From positions 3,286,001 through 3,350,000 of the forward strand of contig NZ_OU659204.1 of assembly GCF_915403165.1 (NCBI RefSeq): DNA of 64,000 nt, written 5' to 3'. This DNA is from Providencia alcalifaciens (GTDB lineage: Bacteria > Pseudomonadota > Gammaproteobacteria > Enterobacterales > Enterobacteriaceae). The position numbers were made by a program, and so were the translations under genes. Positions 37,610-45,996 of the stretch are shown in pieces. The notes below the pieces were generated by a model, which made no database searches, was not told where the DNA came from, and was given only the letters and a program-made list of their open reading frames with translations. Each line of letters opens with the position of its first letter. Position 1 is the stretch's first letter.

Positions 37610-38026
37610 ATGAGACTTACCATCATCCCTCTGGTCAATCCTACTGAGCAACAATACATCGACTTATCGAAGATCTGGCTAGACCAGAGCCGAACACAAC
37701 ACGAACAAAACCTTGAGTCTGGTGTACGTTTTTATGGGGCGTGTTTTAATGAACGATTATTAGCTGCGGCTAAAGTGGTTATTTATCAACAACAAGGTAC
37801 GATCCGTGATTTTAATGTCCGTGAAATCACTCGCCGTCGCGGCGTTGGATTGTATCTTTTACAGGATATTTTTCGTCAACAACCTGAAATTCGCCATTGG
37901 ATCTTTGACTTGCAGGGGGTGGAACCGCAAAACAAAATCGCTTTGGAGAAATTTCTTGTTGCTTGTGGTTTTCAACCCTCTAAAGAAACCCATCATTGGC
38001 AGCTAAATATTGAGCAAACAGTATGA
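37610..38026 (+). CDS. panM: PanD maturation factor (GNAT family)
   Basis: PanM (PanZ) triggers self-cleavage of aspartate decarboxylase PanD and controls pantothenate synthesis in response to CoA. Start taken at ATG 37610 (MRLTIIPL), matching the E. coli N-terminus; in-frame ATGs lie up to 27 bp upstream. The 138 residues contain YGACFNERLLAAAKV and VREITRRRGVGLYLL, the acetyl-CoA binding loop. Its 3' end overlaps gloA2 by 4 bp, a pairing not found in E. coli, where panM sits alone by the liv genes. Confidence 0.9.
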   Translation: MRLTIIPLVNPTEQQYIDLSKIWLDQSRTQHEQNLESGVRFYGACFNERLLAAAKVVIYQQQGTIRDFNVREITRRRGVGLYLLQDIFRQQPEIRHWIFDLQGVEPQNKIALEKFLVACGFQPSKETHHWQLNIEQTV

Positions 38027-38409
38027 AACTTAATAAAATTCATCACGTTGCTATTATTTGCTCCGATTTTTCTAAGAGTAAGCATTTTTACTGTCAAATC
38101 CTTGGATTACAGCTTATCTCAGAATATTACCGTCCAGAGAATGACTCATGGAAAGCAGATTTAGCTTTTGGAGAACATTATCAGATTGAACTGTTTAGTT
38201 TTGCAAATCCGCCCAAAAGACTCAGTTACCCTGAAGCCACTGGGTTACGTCATTTAGCGTTTGAAGTCGATAATATCGAAGAATGGATTGCCTATTTGGC
38301 ACAAAATCAGGTGGTGTGTGAGGGGATAAGAATCGACCCGTATACTCAGAAGCGTTTTACCTTCTTTGCAGATCCAGATGGTCTACCTTTAGAGCTCTAT
38401 TCTCGCTAA
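38023..38409 (+). CDS. gloA2: VOC-family protein, GloA2/YaeR type
   Basis: 128-residue vicinal-oxygen-chelate (glyoxalase I-like) protein very similar to E. coli YaeR. Conserved segments are HHVAIICSDF, RPENDSWKADLAF, GLRHLAFEVDN and DPDGLPLELY. Histidine and glutamate metal ligands (H7, E53-region, H75-region, E124) appear in the expected places. YaeR has been described as a lactoylglutathione-lyase-like protein; the natural substrate is uncertain. Translation is coupled to panM through an ATGA overlap. Confidence 0.85.
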   Translation: MKLNKIHHVAIICSDFSKSKHFYCQILGLQLISEYYRPENDSWKADLAFGEHYQIELFSFANPPKRLSYPEATGLRHLAFEVDNIEEWIAYLAQNQVVCEGIRIDPYTQKRFTFFADPDGLPLELYSR

Positions 38410-38438
38410 CGAAAATTATCAAAAATAGTTAGTGAATC

Positions 38439-38491
38439 AGTTATCTGCATTTATATTCCGAGCTAATAAAGCGGAAATAAATGCAGATAAC
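38439..38491. terminator. Long inverted repeat between gloA2 and rpoH (convergent terminator)
   Basis: GTTATCTGCATTTAT with ATAAATGCAGATAAC, extended by TTCCG/CGGAA, gives a stem of about 20 bp. It sits between convergent genes; T runs are poor, but strength of the hairpin supports termination in both directions. Confidence 0.7.
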
Positions 38492-38509
38492 CTAGACGGG
38501 CAACAAACA

Positions 38510-39385
38510 TTACATCTCGTCGTCTTCATCTTCCATAGCAAGACGCAGCTTTTTCATTGCGTTCTTTTCAAGTTGACGAACACGCTCAGCAGAAACGCCG
38601 TATTTGTCGGCCAGTTCTTGCAGCGTTGTTTTGTTGTCATCATCCAACCAACGAGCGCGAATGATATCTTGGCTACGCTCATCTAATGAGTCTAACGCAT
38701 CGGCTAAACGGTCAGTTGCGTGACTTTCCCAGTTATCATCTTCAATCGTGTTGGCAAAATCAGAAGACTTATCTTGCAGATAAAGTACTGGCGCAACTGG
38801 ACCACCGAAATCACCGCTATCGTCGTCGTCAGACATATCAAATGCCATGTCCTGCGCCGCCATACGTGATTCCATTTCCAACACATCTTTAGTACTCACG
38901 CCCAGCGCTTGCGCAACCATATCCACTTCTTCTTGGTTAAACCAACCAAGGCGTTTTTTATTCTTTCTTAAATTAAAGAATAATTTACGCTGGGATTTTG
39001 TTGTTGCGACTTTGACGATACGCCAGTTACGTAAAACGTATTCATGAATTTCCGCTTTGATCCAATGCACTGCGAAAGAGACCAGACGCACACCCACTTC
39101 AGGATTAAAGCGACGCACAGCCTTCATCAGGCCGATGTTGCCTTCCTGAATTAAGTCAGCTTGTGGTAAACCATAGCCTGCATAGCTACGCGCGATGTGA
39201 ATAACAAAGCGCAAATGGGATAAAATCAGTTGCTTTGCAGCTTCGAGGTCACCATCGTAATGCAGCCTTTCTGCCAGTTCCTTTTCTTCCTCTGCGGTCA
39301 GCATCGGGTAAGCATTGGCAGCTCGCATATAAGCTTCAATACTTCCTTGTGGAACAAGCGCTAATGATTGCATATCTTTGGTCAT
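38510..39385 (-). CDS. rpoH: RNA polymerase sigma-32 (heat shock sigma factor)
   Basis: Directs RNA polymerase to heat-shock promoters. The 291 residues contain region 2 ([17 protein letters not shown]), the RpoH box ([16 protein letters not shown]) and the region 4 helix-turn-helix ([18 protein letters not shown]). The C-terminus ends in an acidic tail (EDEDDEM), longer than in E. coli, and an Asp-rich insert lies at about 184-190. It is followed downstream by the convergent inverted repeat and lies beside ftsX as usual. Confidence 0.98.
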   Translation of the reverse strand: MTKDMQSLALVPQGSIEAYMRAANAYPMLTAEEEKELAERLHYDGDLEAAKQLILSHLRFVIHIARSYAGYGLPQADLIQEGNIGLMKAVRRFNPEVGVRLVSFAVHWIKAEIHEYVLRNWRIVKVATTKSQRKLFFNLRKNKKRLGWFNQEEVDMVAQALGVSTKDVLEMESRMAAQDMAFDMSDDDDSGDFGGPVAPVLYLQDKSSDFANTIEDDNWESHATDRLADALDSLDERSQDIIRARWLDDDNKTTLQELADKYGVSAERVRQLEKNAMKKLRLAMEDEDDEM

Positions 39386-39545
39386 TAAGATCCTCTATGA
39401 ATTGTACTGAAATGGGAGAGATTCGATACAGATAAACCGTAGTCTATCAGCTTAGCCGCGTTAAATAAATTATATACAAGAATAGTTAACCACAGGTCAA
39501 TATCTGACACATAATTAGAAAAGAAGTTCGCAGAAATTCATTTTT

Positions 39546-39577
39546 CCCATCGGAGCCAATACGTTAGCGCCGATGGG
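39546..39577 (-). terminator. Hairpin after ftsX
   Basis: CCCATCGG pairs with CCGATGGG with further GC pairs inside. It lies just past the ftsX stop on the minus strand. No T run follows on that strand, so termination is uncertain. Confidence 0.45.
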
Positions 39578-39587
39578 AGCAATTGAA

Positions 39588-40565
39588 TTATTCTGGTCTA
39601 AAATGGCGTAAATGTTGTAATGTTGCCAGCCATGCCGCTACCCAGCCCACAATTGCAGACATCAGAATAATCAACAGAGCCTCTTCCCACAATAGCCCTT
39701 CAATGTGGAATTGCGTACCAAATACGTTTGCTACTTGCGCCACTAAATCGGACAACTTCCACACAAGTAAGAATGTCATAATGAGGGCGATCACCGCACC
39801 CAATGCACCTAACACAACCCCGCCATTTAAGAACGGCCGCATGATAAAGCCATCAGTGGCACCAATCAGCTTCATCACATTGATGGTATCGCGACGGGCA
39901 AAAATATTTAACCGCACACTATTACCAATCACTAAGAACAATGAAACGATCATCAAGATGCCAATCACCGATGCCACTTGGCCCACCAGCCGTGTTAATG
40001 CGGCTAGGCGAGAAAACCAGCTATCATCCATTCGTACTTCTTCAATGCCGTTAACTTGGCTGACACGGTCACGCAGTGTTGCTAAGGCATTCGAACCTTC
40101 AAAGTCCAGTTTCGGGGTAATAATTGCCACCGCTGGCAGTGGATTCTCTTCTAGCATATCCAATGCGGTACTAAAGCCAGACCAGCTACGGAATTCAGAT
40201 ATCGCTTGGTCGCGAGATAAGTAATTCACATGCGCTACGCCATCAAGGGCTTCAAGCTGAGTCACCACATTTTGTCCCCCTTGCTCATCGAGAGACTTAT
40301 CCAGATAGACCGTCAACTGAGGCGTCGGGTACCACTGTTCAGCCGCTTGGGAAACGTTCTTCCAAACGATATAACACAAACTTGGCAGCGCTAATGAAAT
40401 GGCAATGACCATCACAGTTAAAAAGGTTGCCAGCGGTTGACGTAGCATGTCAGCCAGTGCATTTAACCAAGAGTAGCGCCACTGTTCACGCCAGCCACCT
40501 TTGAGTGCTTTGCTTTTTGATTGCATGGCACGTTCTGGCTTCGCTTTGCGGACATTCTTAGCCAT
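39588..40565 (-). CDS. ftsX: Cell division protein FtsX
   Basis: Integral membrane partner of FtsE in the divisome; the complex controls septal peptidoglycan hydrolysis via EnvC. Start set at ATG 40565, where GGAGG lies 5 nt upstream; the longer frame would begin at a TTG (40577) overlapping that site. The 325 residues have a basic cytosolic N-terminus, TM1 (about 55-75), a periplasmic domain and three C-terminal helices. It overlaps the end of ftsE by 8 bp. Confidence 0.96.
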   Translation of the reverse strand: MAKNVRKAKPERAMQSKSKALKGGWREQWRYSWLNALADMLRQPLATFLTVMVIAISLALPSLCYIVWKNVSQAAEQWYPTPQLTVYLDKSLDEQGGQNVVTQLEALDGVAHVNYLSRDQAISEFRSWSGFSTALDMLEENPLPAVAIITPKLDFEGSNALATLRDRVSQVNGIEEVRMDDSWFSRLAALTRLVGQVASVIGILMIVSLFLVIGNSVRLNIFARRDTINVMKLIGATDGFIMRPFLNGGVVLGALGAVIALIMTFLLVWKLSDLVAQVANVFGTQFHIEGLLWEEALLIILMSAIVGWVAAWLATLQHLRHFRPE

Positions 40566-41223
40566 GTTGACCTCCAAGCATCCGACCTTCGCTTAAGGTC
40601 AATACACGCAAATTACGGCGTTCAATCAACGCAATATCGTGGGTTGCCATTAATACAGTCACGCCCACACGGTTAAACTCTTCAAATAAACGCATAATGC
40701 CTTCAGATAACTCGTTATCAAGGTTACCTGTCGGCTCATCCGCGAGAAGCATCGTTGGCTTATTCACGACTGCGCGTGCAATTCCCACGCGCTGCTGTTC
40801 ACCACCAGACAGTTGGATTGGGAAGTTTTTCGCTTTATCCAACAAACCGACTTTATCCAATGCTGCGCTCACGCGTCGGCGAATATCTTCGCTACTTGCA
40901 CCAGAAATAATCAGCGGCATCGCCACGTTGTCATAAACTGTACGGTCAAATAACAGATGGTGATCTTGGAAAATCATGCCAATCTGCCTGCGCAGAAAAG
41001 GGATCTCTCTGTCTTTTAGTCGGCTGATATCATGACCATTAAACAGAATATGACCCGCACTTGGGCGCTCAATACCACAAATCAGTTTAAGTAATGTACT
41101 TTTACCTGCGCCTGAGTGACCCGTTAAAAATGCCATTTCCCCAGGGCGTAGATGAAAATCTACCCCTTGGAGCGCTTGGCGGCCACCGCGATAAGCTTTA
41201 CTCACATGTTCAAAGCGGATCAT
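40558..41223 (-). CDS. ftsE: Cell division ATP-binding protein FtsE
   Basis: ATPase of the FtsEX complex. 221 residues with Walker [10 protein letters not shown], signature [14 protein letters not shown] and Walker [13 protein letters not shown]. Lies 6 bp after ftsY and overlaps ftsX, preserving the ftsY-ftsE-ftsX operon. Confidence 0.97.
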   Translation of the reverse strand: MIRFEHVSKAYRGGRQALQGVDFHLRPGEMAFLTGHSGAGKSTLLKLICGIERPSAGHILFNGHDISRLKDREIPFLRRQIGMIFQDHHLLFDRTVYDNVAMPLIISGASSEDIRRRVSAALDKVGLLDKAKNFPIQLSGGEQQRVGIARAVVNKPTMLLADEPTGNLDNELSEGIMRLFEEFNRVGVTVLMATHDIALIERRNLRVLTLSEGRMLGGQHG

Positions 41224-41229
41224 CGAAAA

Positions 41230-43593
41230 TTATTCCTCTCGGGCAAATAGAGCCTCGATAAAGTCATCGGCTTTAAATGGGCGTAAATCTTCAATACCTT
41301 CACCAATCCCGATATAACGAATTGGAATACCGAATTGATCAGCGATTGAAAAGATTACGCCACCTTTTGCTGTACCATCGAGTTTTGTCAGTGTAATACC
41401 GGTTAAACCTACGGCGTCGTTGAAAATTTTAGCCTGACTAACCGCATTTTGTCCCGTGCTTGCATCGAGGGTCAGCATAATTTCATGAGGGGCTGACTCA
41501 TCAAGCTTCTTCATCACGCGAACGATTTTCTTCAATTCTTCCATTAAGTGCGCTTTATTTTGTAAGCGCCCTGCGGTATCTGCGATCAAAACATCGGCAC
41601 CTTTTGCTTGAGCAGATTGAATCGCATCAAAAATCACGGAAGCAGGATCAGCGCCAGTATGCTGAGCGACGACTGAAATATTGTTACGATCGCCCCACAC
41701 TTGCAGTTGCTCAACCGCCGCGGCACGGAATGTATCACCCGCTGCCAACATGACGGACTTGCCTTCTGATTGATACTGACGCGCTAATTTACCAATTGTT
41801 GTTGTTTTACCCACACCGTTAACACCAACCATCAGAATAACATAAGGTTTTTTACCTTTGATCTCTAATGGTTTGTCTACAGTGGCTAAAATATCAGACA
41901 TTTCTTCACGCAGCTTGCCGTACAACGCCTCGGCATCTTTTAGCTCTTTACGGGAAGCGTGCTGAGTTAAGTTATCAATAATTTTACGGGTAGTTTCAAC
42001 ACCGACATCCGCAATTAATAGCTGCTCTTCTAACTCTTCAAAAAGATCGTCATCGATTTTTTTGCCTTTGAATAGACCAAGGAAGCCCGAACCGAGATTT
42101 TGACGTGTTTTTAATAAACCTTTCTTTAGACGGCTAAAAAAGCCTTCTTTTTTCGGCTTTTCCTGCTCAACTGCCTGAGTTTTTGCAGCTTCTTCCGCAG
42201 CTAAACGCGCCGCCTCGGCCTCTTCGTCTGCAATACGAGCCGCTTCTTCTTCCGCTAAACGTGCGGCTTCCGCCTCTTGGCGCTCACGTTCGGCTTTTTC
42301 TTCGGCTTCTTTGATAGCAGCTAGTTCAGCTTGGCGTTGACGCTCCGCTTCTTCTTCCGCTAAACGTGCTGCTTCCGCCTCTTGGCGTTCGCGTTCGGCT
42401 TTTTCTTCAGCTTCTTTGATAGCAGCGAGTTCAGCTTGGCGTTGACGCTCCGCTTCTTCTTGCGCTAAACGTGCGGCTTCCGCCTCTTGGCGCTCGCGTT
42501 CGGCTTTTTCTTCGGCTTCTTTGATAGCAGCCAGTTCAGCTTGGCGTTGGCGCTCCGCTTCTTCTTGCGCTAAACGTGCGGCTTCCGCCTCTTGGCGCTC
42601 GCGTTCGGCTTTTTCTTCGGCTTCTTTGATAGCAACCAGTTCAGCTTGGCGTTGACGCTCCGCTTCTTCTTGCGCTAAACGTGCGGCTTCCACCTCTTGG
42701 CGTTCGCGTTCAGCTTTTTCTTCGGCTTCTTTGATAGCAGCGAGTTCAGCTTGGCGTTGACGCTCCGCTTCTTCTTGCGCTAAACGTGCGGCTTCCGCCT
42801 CTTGGCGCTCACGTTCGGCTTTTTCTTCGGCTTCTTTGATAGCAGCCAGTTCAGCTTGGCGTTGACGCTCCGCTTCTTCTTGCGCTAAACGTGCGGCTTC
42901 CGCCTCTTGGCGTTCGCGTTCGGCTTTTTCTTCGGCTTCTTTGATAGCCGCCAGTTCAGCTTGGCGTTGACGCTCTAACTCTTCTTCCGCCAGACGGGTA
43001 ATTTCCGCCTCTTGGCGCTCTTGTTCAGCTAGCTCTTGCGCTAAACGAGCGGCTTCCGCTTCTTGGTATTCACGTTCCGCTTTTTCTTCTGCGGCTTTGA
43101 TAACGGCTAACTCAGCTTGATGCTGGCGTTCAGTTTCTTCTTCGGCAGATTTAATTGCAGCTTGCTCGATTTGACGTTGGCGTTCCGCAGCTTCTTCAGC
43201 TTGGCGTAAAACCTGCGCTTCTAACGCTTCTCTCGCCGTTTTTTCTTCTGCTATACGGTTTTCTTCTGCCGCTTGGCGTTCTTGCTCAGCATTTTCTGCT
43301 GCAATGCGCATCACCTCTAATTGCGCTTTATGCTGGCGTTCTGCTTCCTCAGCAGCAGCCGTAATCGCGTCTTGTTCAGCCTGATATTGACGCTCAGCTT
43401 CATCTTCCGCCGCTTTAATTACATCAAGTTCTGCTTGATGTTGACGCTCAGCTTCTACTGTAGCGGCATCCTGTTGCTCAGTATCATGAACAGCATCATT
43501 TTTAAGTTCGACATCCGGTTGCTGGGTTTCTTCTTCATTCTTACGGCCAAATCCCAACCATGAGAAAAAGCCTTTTTTCTTATCTTTAGCCAT
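41230..43593 (-). CDS. ftsY: Signal recognition particle receptor FtsY with expanded repeat-rich A domain
   Basis: GTPase that docks SRP-ribosome complexes at the SecYEG translocon. The 787-residue protein is much longer than E. coli FtsY (497). Residues 1-20 hold a basic membrane-targeting segment (KGFFSWLGFGRK). The acidic A domain then runs to about 480 and is largely Glu/Ala/Arg-rich helical repeat. The conserved NG domain occupies about 484-787, with a second amphipathic membrane motif GFFSRLKKGL, G1 loop GVNGVGKT (590-597), DTFRAAAVEQL, DTAGR and TKLDGTAKGG. The function is secure; the expansion is in a region known to vary. First gene of ftsYEX. Confidence 0.97.
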   Translation of the reverse strand: MAKDKKKGFFSWLGFGRKNEEETQQPDVELKNDAVHDTEQQDAATVEAERQHQAELDVIKAAEDEAERQYQAEQDAITAAAEEAERQHKAQLEVMRIAAENAEQERQAAEENRIAEEKTAREALEAQVLRQAEEAAERQRQIEQAAIKSAEEETERQHQAELAVIKAAEEKAEREYQEAEAARLAQELAEQERQEAEITRLAEEELERQRQAELAAIKEAEEKAERERQEAEAARLAQEEAERQRQAELAAIKEAEEKAERERQEAEAARLAQEEAERQRQAELAAIKEAEEKAERERQEVEAARLAQEEAERQRQAELVAIKEAEEKAERERQEAEAARLAQEEAERQRQAELAAIKEAEEKAERERQEAEAARLAQEEAERQRQAELAAIKEAEEKAERERQEAEAARLAEEEAERQRQAELAAIKEAEEKAERERQEAEAARLAEEEAARIADEEAEAARLAAEEAAKTQAVEQEKPKKEGFFSRLKKGLLKTRQNLGSGFLGLFKGKKIDDDLFEELEEQLLIADVGVETTRKIIDNLTQHASRKELKDAEALYGKLREEMSDILATVDKPLEIKGKKPYVILMVGVNGVGKTTTIGKLARQYQSEGKSVMLAAGDTFRAAAVEQLQVWGDRNNISVVAQHTGADPASVIFDAIQSAQAKGADVLIADTAGRLQNKAHLMEELKKIVRVMKKLDESAPHEIMLTLDASTGQNAVSQAKIFNDAVGLTGITLTKLDGTAKGGVIFSIADQFGIPIRYIGIGEGIEDLRPFKADDFIEALFAREE
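42238..42972 (-). repeat. Seven tandem 105-bp coding repeats in ftsY
   Basis: Seven consecutive 105-bp units encode near-identical 35-residue blocks (residues 208-452), each containing RQAELAAIKEAEEKAERERQ and then EAEAARLAQEEAE. Spacing of 105 bp was checked at several positions (for example 42256, 42361, 42466). Units differ by only a few bases, such as one A-to-V change in units 3 and 4, so the array expanded recently. More diverged relatives of the unit lie at residues 45-207. Confidence 0.95.
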
Positions 43594-43810
43594 CTGCCAC
43601 TACACTCCTCGCGGTAAAAACATGGCGTTTTAAAATTAAATCGCAATAAAATTACATGCAGTCTATCATTTCATCGCGCAGCAACACATATCTGAAAGAA
43701 AAATCCTGACAAATTATTCTTATTTTTCTGTTAAAACCGTGAAACCGAAGCGCTACAATAGTCCCCAATAATTTATACATTCCTCAATGAACTAAGCAAC
43801 TATACATATT

Positions 43811-44428
43811 ATGGCAAAAAAACCACAAACAGCCTCTTTGGGGCAAATTCGTGTCATTGGTGGTAAGTGGCGTGGGCGAAAACTGCCTGTACGCGATAGT
43901 GAGGGCTTACGTCCCACTACTGATCGCATCAAAGAAACGCTCTTTAACTGGCTAATGCCAGTGATCCGCGATGCTCGCTGCCTTGATTGCTTCGCAGGTA
44001 GCGGCGCTTTAGGTTTTGAAGCCTTATCTCGCTTTGCCGAGCACGTCACGTTTATTGAACTTGATAAACAAAATGCCAAGCTTCTTAGTGAGAACAAAGT
44101 TCGCTTAGCCGCTGATAATGCGACCGTTATTAATAACAGCAGCCTCACCGTTCTCAGCCAAGTGGGAACACCTTGTGATGTGGTGTTTATCGACCCACCT
44201 TTTCGTAAAGGGCTACTTGGAGAAACCATCACGCTACTGGAAAAAAATCAGTGGTTAGCTGATGAAAGTTGGATTTATGTAGAGTCAGAAGCGGAGTTAC
44301 CACTTACTGACATTCCCGCAAACTGGCAGCTACACCGTGAAAAGGTCGCAGGCCAAGTTGCGTATCGTCTGTTTATTCGTCAATCTGTTCATTCATCAAG
44401 TATGCAGGGAGAAAAAGATGCTGATTAA
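43811..44428 (+). CDS. rsmD: 16S rRNA (guanine966-N2)-methyltransferase
   Basis: Methylates G966 of 16S rRNA on the assembled 30S subunit. The 205 residues have the class I AdoMet fold with LDCFAGSGALGFEALSR, and the catalytic FIDPPF motif of N-methyltransferases. Divergent from ftsY, as in E. coli. Its 3' end overlaps yhhL by 11 bp. Confidence 0.96.
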   Translation: MAKKPQTASLGQIRVIGGKWRGRKLPVRDSEGLRPTTDRIKETLFNWLMPVIRDARCLDCFAGSGALGFEALSRFAEHVTFIELDKQNAKLLSENKVRLAADNATVINNSSLTVLSQVGTPCDVVFIDPPFRKGLLGETITLLEKNQWLADESWIYVESEAELPLTDIPANWQLHREKVAGQVAYRLFIRQSVHSSSMQGEKDAD

Positions 44429-44702
44429 TATCGGACGTCTGCTCATGATTTGTGTTTGGGGTTTTATGATCTTTAATATTGTGCATCCATTTCCTAAACC
44501 ATTGAAATATTTCATGGATGTCGCAATGGTATTTATGATTTTCATGCATGCATTGCAGACTATCTTCCTGAAAGCTAGCTTACCGAAAGATCAAAAGCTA
44601 ACAGGGCTCCAGCAGACAAAAATTTTCTTTTTTGGCGTGTTTGAAATGCTCGCCATGCATAAGAAAACAAAAGCGGCTATTGAAGCCGCTAAAAAGAAAT
44701 AA
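44418..44702 (+). CDS. yhhL: YhhL family inner-membrane protein (DUF1145)
   Basis: Start set at ATG 44418 because GGGAG precedes it and the sequence then begins like E. coli YhhL (MLINIGRLLM). The 94-residue product has two hydrophobic helices (about 5-22 and 33-53) and a basic C-terminus. Function unknown. Coupled to rsmD by the 11-bp overlap. Confidence 0.88.
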   Translation: MLINIGRLLMICVWGFMIFNIVHPFPKPLKYFMDVAMVFMIFMHALQTIFLKASLPKDQKLTGLQQTKIFFFGVFEMLAMHKKTKAAIEAAKKK

Positions 44703-44706
44703 TCGT

Positions 44707-45060
44707 TTATTCAGAGGGGTCAAAGCGAATAAATCGCGTACCTTGTAGAGTTAGCTTACCTTTAGCACCCAACTTAACACCTTGGTACTGTTCTTCGCTA
44801 ACGATCACTTTAATCGTTTCTCCTGAAGCTTGAGTCTGAAAATAAAGTTCATAGCGAAAAGTTTCAGGAGATACCACATCGCGCTCCCGGGAACGCATAT
44901 TTGGATAAGGGTAATCCTTCTTCTCTTTAACGAGCACTAACTGGCTGATAGGCAATGAATTATCATTAATTTCATTCTGTTTCTTTTGGTCAAAAAAGCG
45001 CTTGGTGGCTAACACGGCGATAATCGCGAGAACAATAATTAAGAGAATTGGCTTATTCAT
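44707..45060 (-). CDS. yhhM: YhhM family protein (DUF2500)
   Basis: 117 residues with one N-terminal membrane anchor (about 4-20), then a small soluble domain with a strand-rich pattern (YRYELYFQTQASGETIKVIV, KGKLTLQGTRFIRF) typical of DUF2500. Function unknown. It converges on yhhL with only 4 bp between the stops. Confidence 0.88.
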   Translation of the reverse strand: MNKPILLIIVLAIIAVLATKRFFDQKKQNEINDNSLPISQLVLVKEKKDYPYPNMRSRERDVVSPETFRYELYFQTQASGETIKVIVSEEQYQGVKLGAKGKLTLQGTRFIRFDPSE

Positions 45061-45218
45061 AATTTATATATTTAGCTTAGAATTATCATAAGTATATACC
45101 CTCTATCGCTCAAATTGCAGATAAACGCCATACAATTTATGTGAGACGCGGTATAGTTCATTTATATTTAATCGCTCTTGGTGATTTCTCTTTTCCAGAA
45201 ACTCTTAAGGATATGTGT

Positions 45219-45848
45219 ATGATTAGTTGGCCATTCCTCGCTGTTTTATTTTCTGGCTGGCTGTATGTTGATGCAGCCTATCGTGGTCCTGAGTGGCAAC
45301 GTTGGTTATTCCGCCCTATTACTTTGCTTCTTCTATTATTCTGGGGATGGAGTTCTGACGACTTAAATGCACAAACCTATCTAATTTTAGGCGGTTTAGT
45401 GCTTTCCTTAGTTGCCGACCTCTCGAGAATGTTTTCTAGTGAGCACTTGCTTACTTCTTTAGGGCTCATGTTTTTAAGCTATTTGGTCTACACCGTTAGC
45501 TTTGGAATGCAATTCAACTTTGGCCTGTATCTGCCTTGGCTTATCGTCCCAATCGCTATCGCAGCTGTCACCTTGGTGCTGATTTGGGGAAAACTGGAAA
45601 GCCAACAGCCTGTTGTTTTCGCCTCTATTATTATGAGCATGATTATGATGTGGGTAGCGGGAGACCAATACTTTGGCTTAGGTCGAGAGTTTAATTTTTC
45701 GATTATGGTGGGCGCTTCTTTGCTATTTTTATCTCACTGTGTCTGGTTAATTGCCCATTTCCGTTTCCCATTCAAAGCCTCTAAAGCAGTTGTGGCCGCA
45801 TTCTACTTCCTCGGTCAGTTCTTTATTGTTCGTGCCATTTATTTATAA
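45219..45848 (+). CDS. yhhN: YhhN/TMEM86 family membrane protein, probable lysoplasmalogenase-like
   Basis: Start chosen at ATG 45219 (MISWPFLAV), with AAGGA 8 nt upstream and a length of 209 residues, one more than E. coli YhhN; a frame reaching 45141 is open but not supported. The protein has about eight hydrophobic helices and conserved WLYVDAAYRGPEWQRWLFRP at the N-terminus. The family includes vertebrate TMEM86 lysoplasmalogenase, but the bacterial substrate is not established. Confidence 0.9.
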   Translation: MISWPFLAVLFSGWLYVDAAYRGPEWQRWLFRPITLLLLLFWGWSSDDLNAQTYLILGGLVLSLVADLSRMFSSEHLLTSLGLMFLSYLVYTVSFGMQFNFGLYLPWLIVPIAIAAVTLVLIWGKLESQQPVVFASIIMSMIMMWVAGDQYFGLGREFNFSIMVGASLLFLSHCVWLIAHFRFPFKASKAVVAAFYFLGQFFIVRAIYL

Positions 45849-45854
45849 TTCCCC

Positions 45855-45897
45855 GCCAATTGATAAAACGTGCTATTTGAGAATTTTATCAATTGGC
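45855..45897 (+). terminator. Terminator after yhhN
   Basis: A perfect 14-bp stem, GCCAATTGATAAAA with TTTTATCAATTGGC, is followed by CTCCCCTTTTTC. Loop of about 15 nt. Confidence 0.7.
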
Positions 45898-45911
45898 CTC
45901 CCCTTTTTCGT

Positions 45912-45943
45912 TTGACTCTAGAGTCTACTCCAAAGTGTAGACT
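45912..45943 (+). promoter_or_regulatory. zntA promoter with ZntR (MerR-type) operator
   Basis: TTGACT and TAGACT are separated by a 20-bp spacer, the over-long spacing typical of MerR-family activation. The spacer holds a dyad beginning ACTCTAGAGT and ending ACTCCAAAGT, close to the E. coli ZntR operator. This predicts zinc/cadmium/lead induction of zntA by ZntR, encoded elsewhere. Confidence 0.88.
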
Positions 45944-45996
45944 TAACCTTAATTAGGGAACATGGTTAAAAACGCATCTAAAAAAAGGGGGCGCTT

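Noticed and set aside
42238..42972. Regular direct repeats as a possible CRISPR array
   Set aside because: The 105-bp units are contiguous with no variable spacers and are in frame inside ftsY.
43155..43563. Plus-strand open frames opposite the start of ftsY
   Set aside because: Leucine-rich shadows of the Glu/Ala/Gln codon pattern; no ribosome sites or family resemblance.
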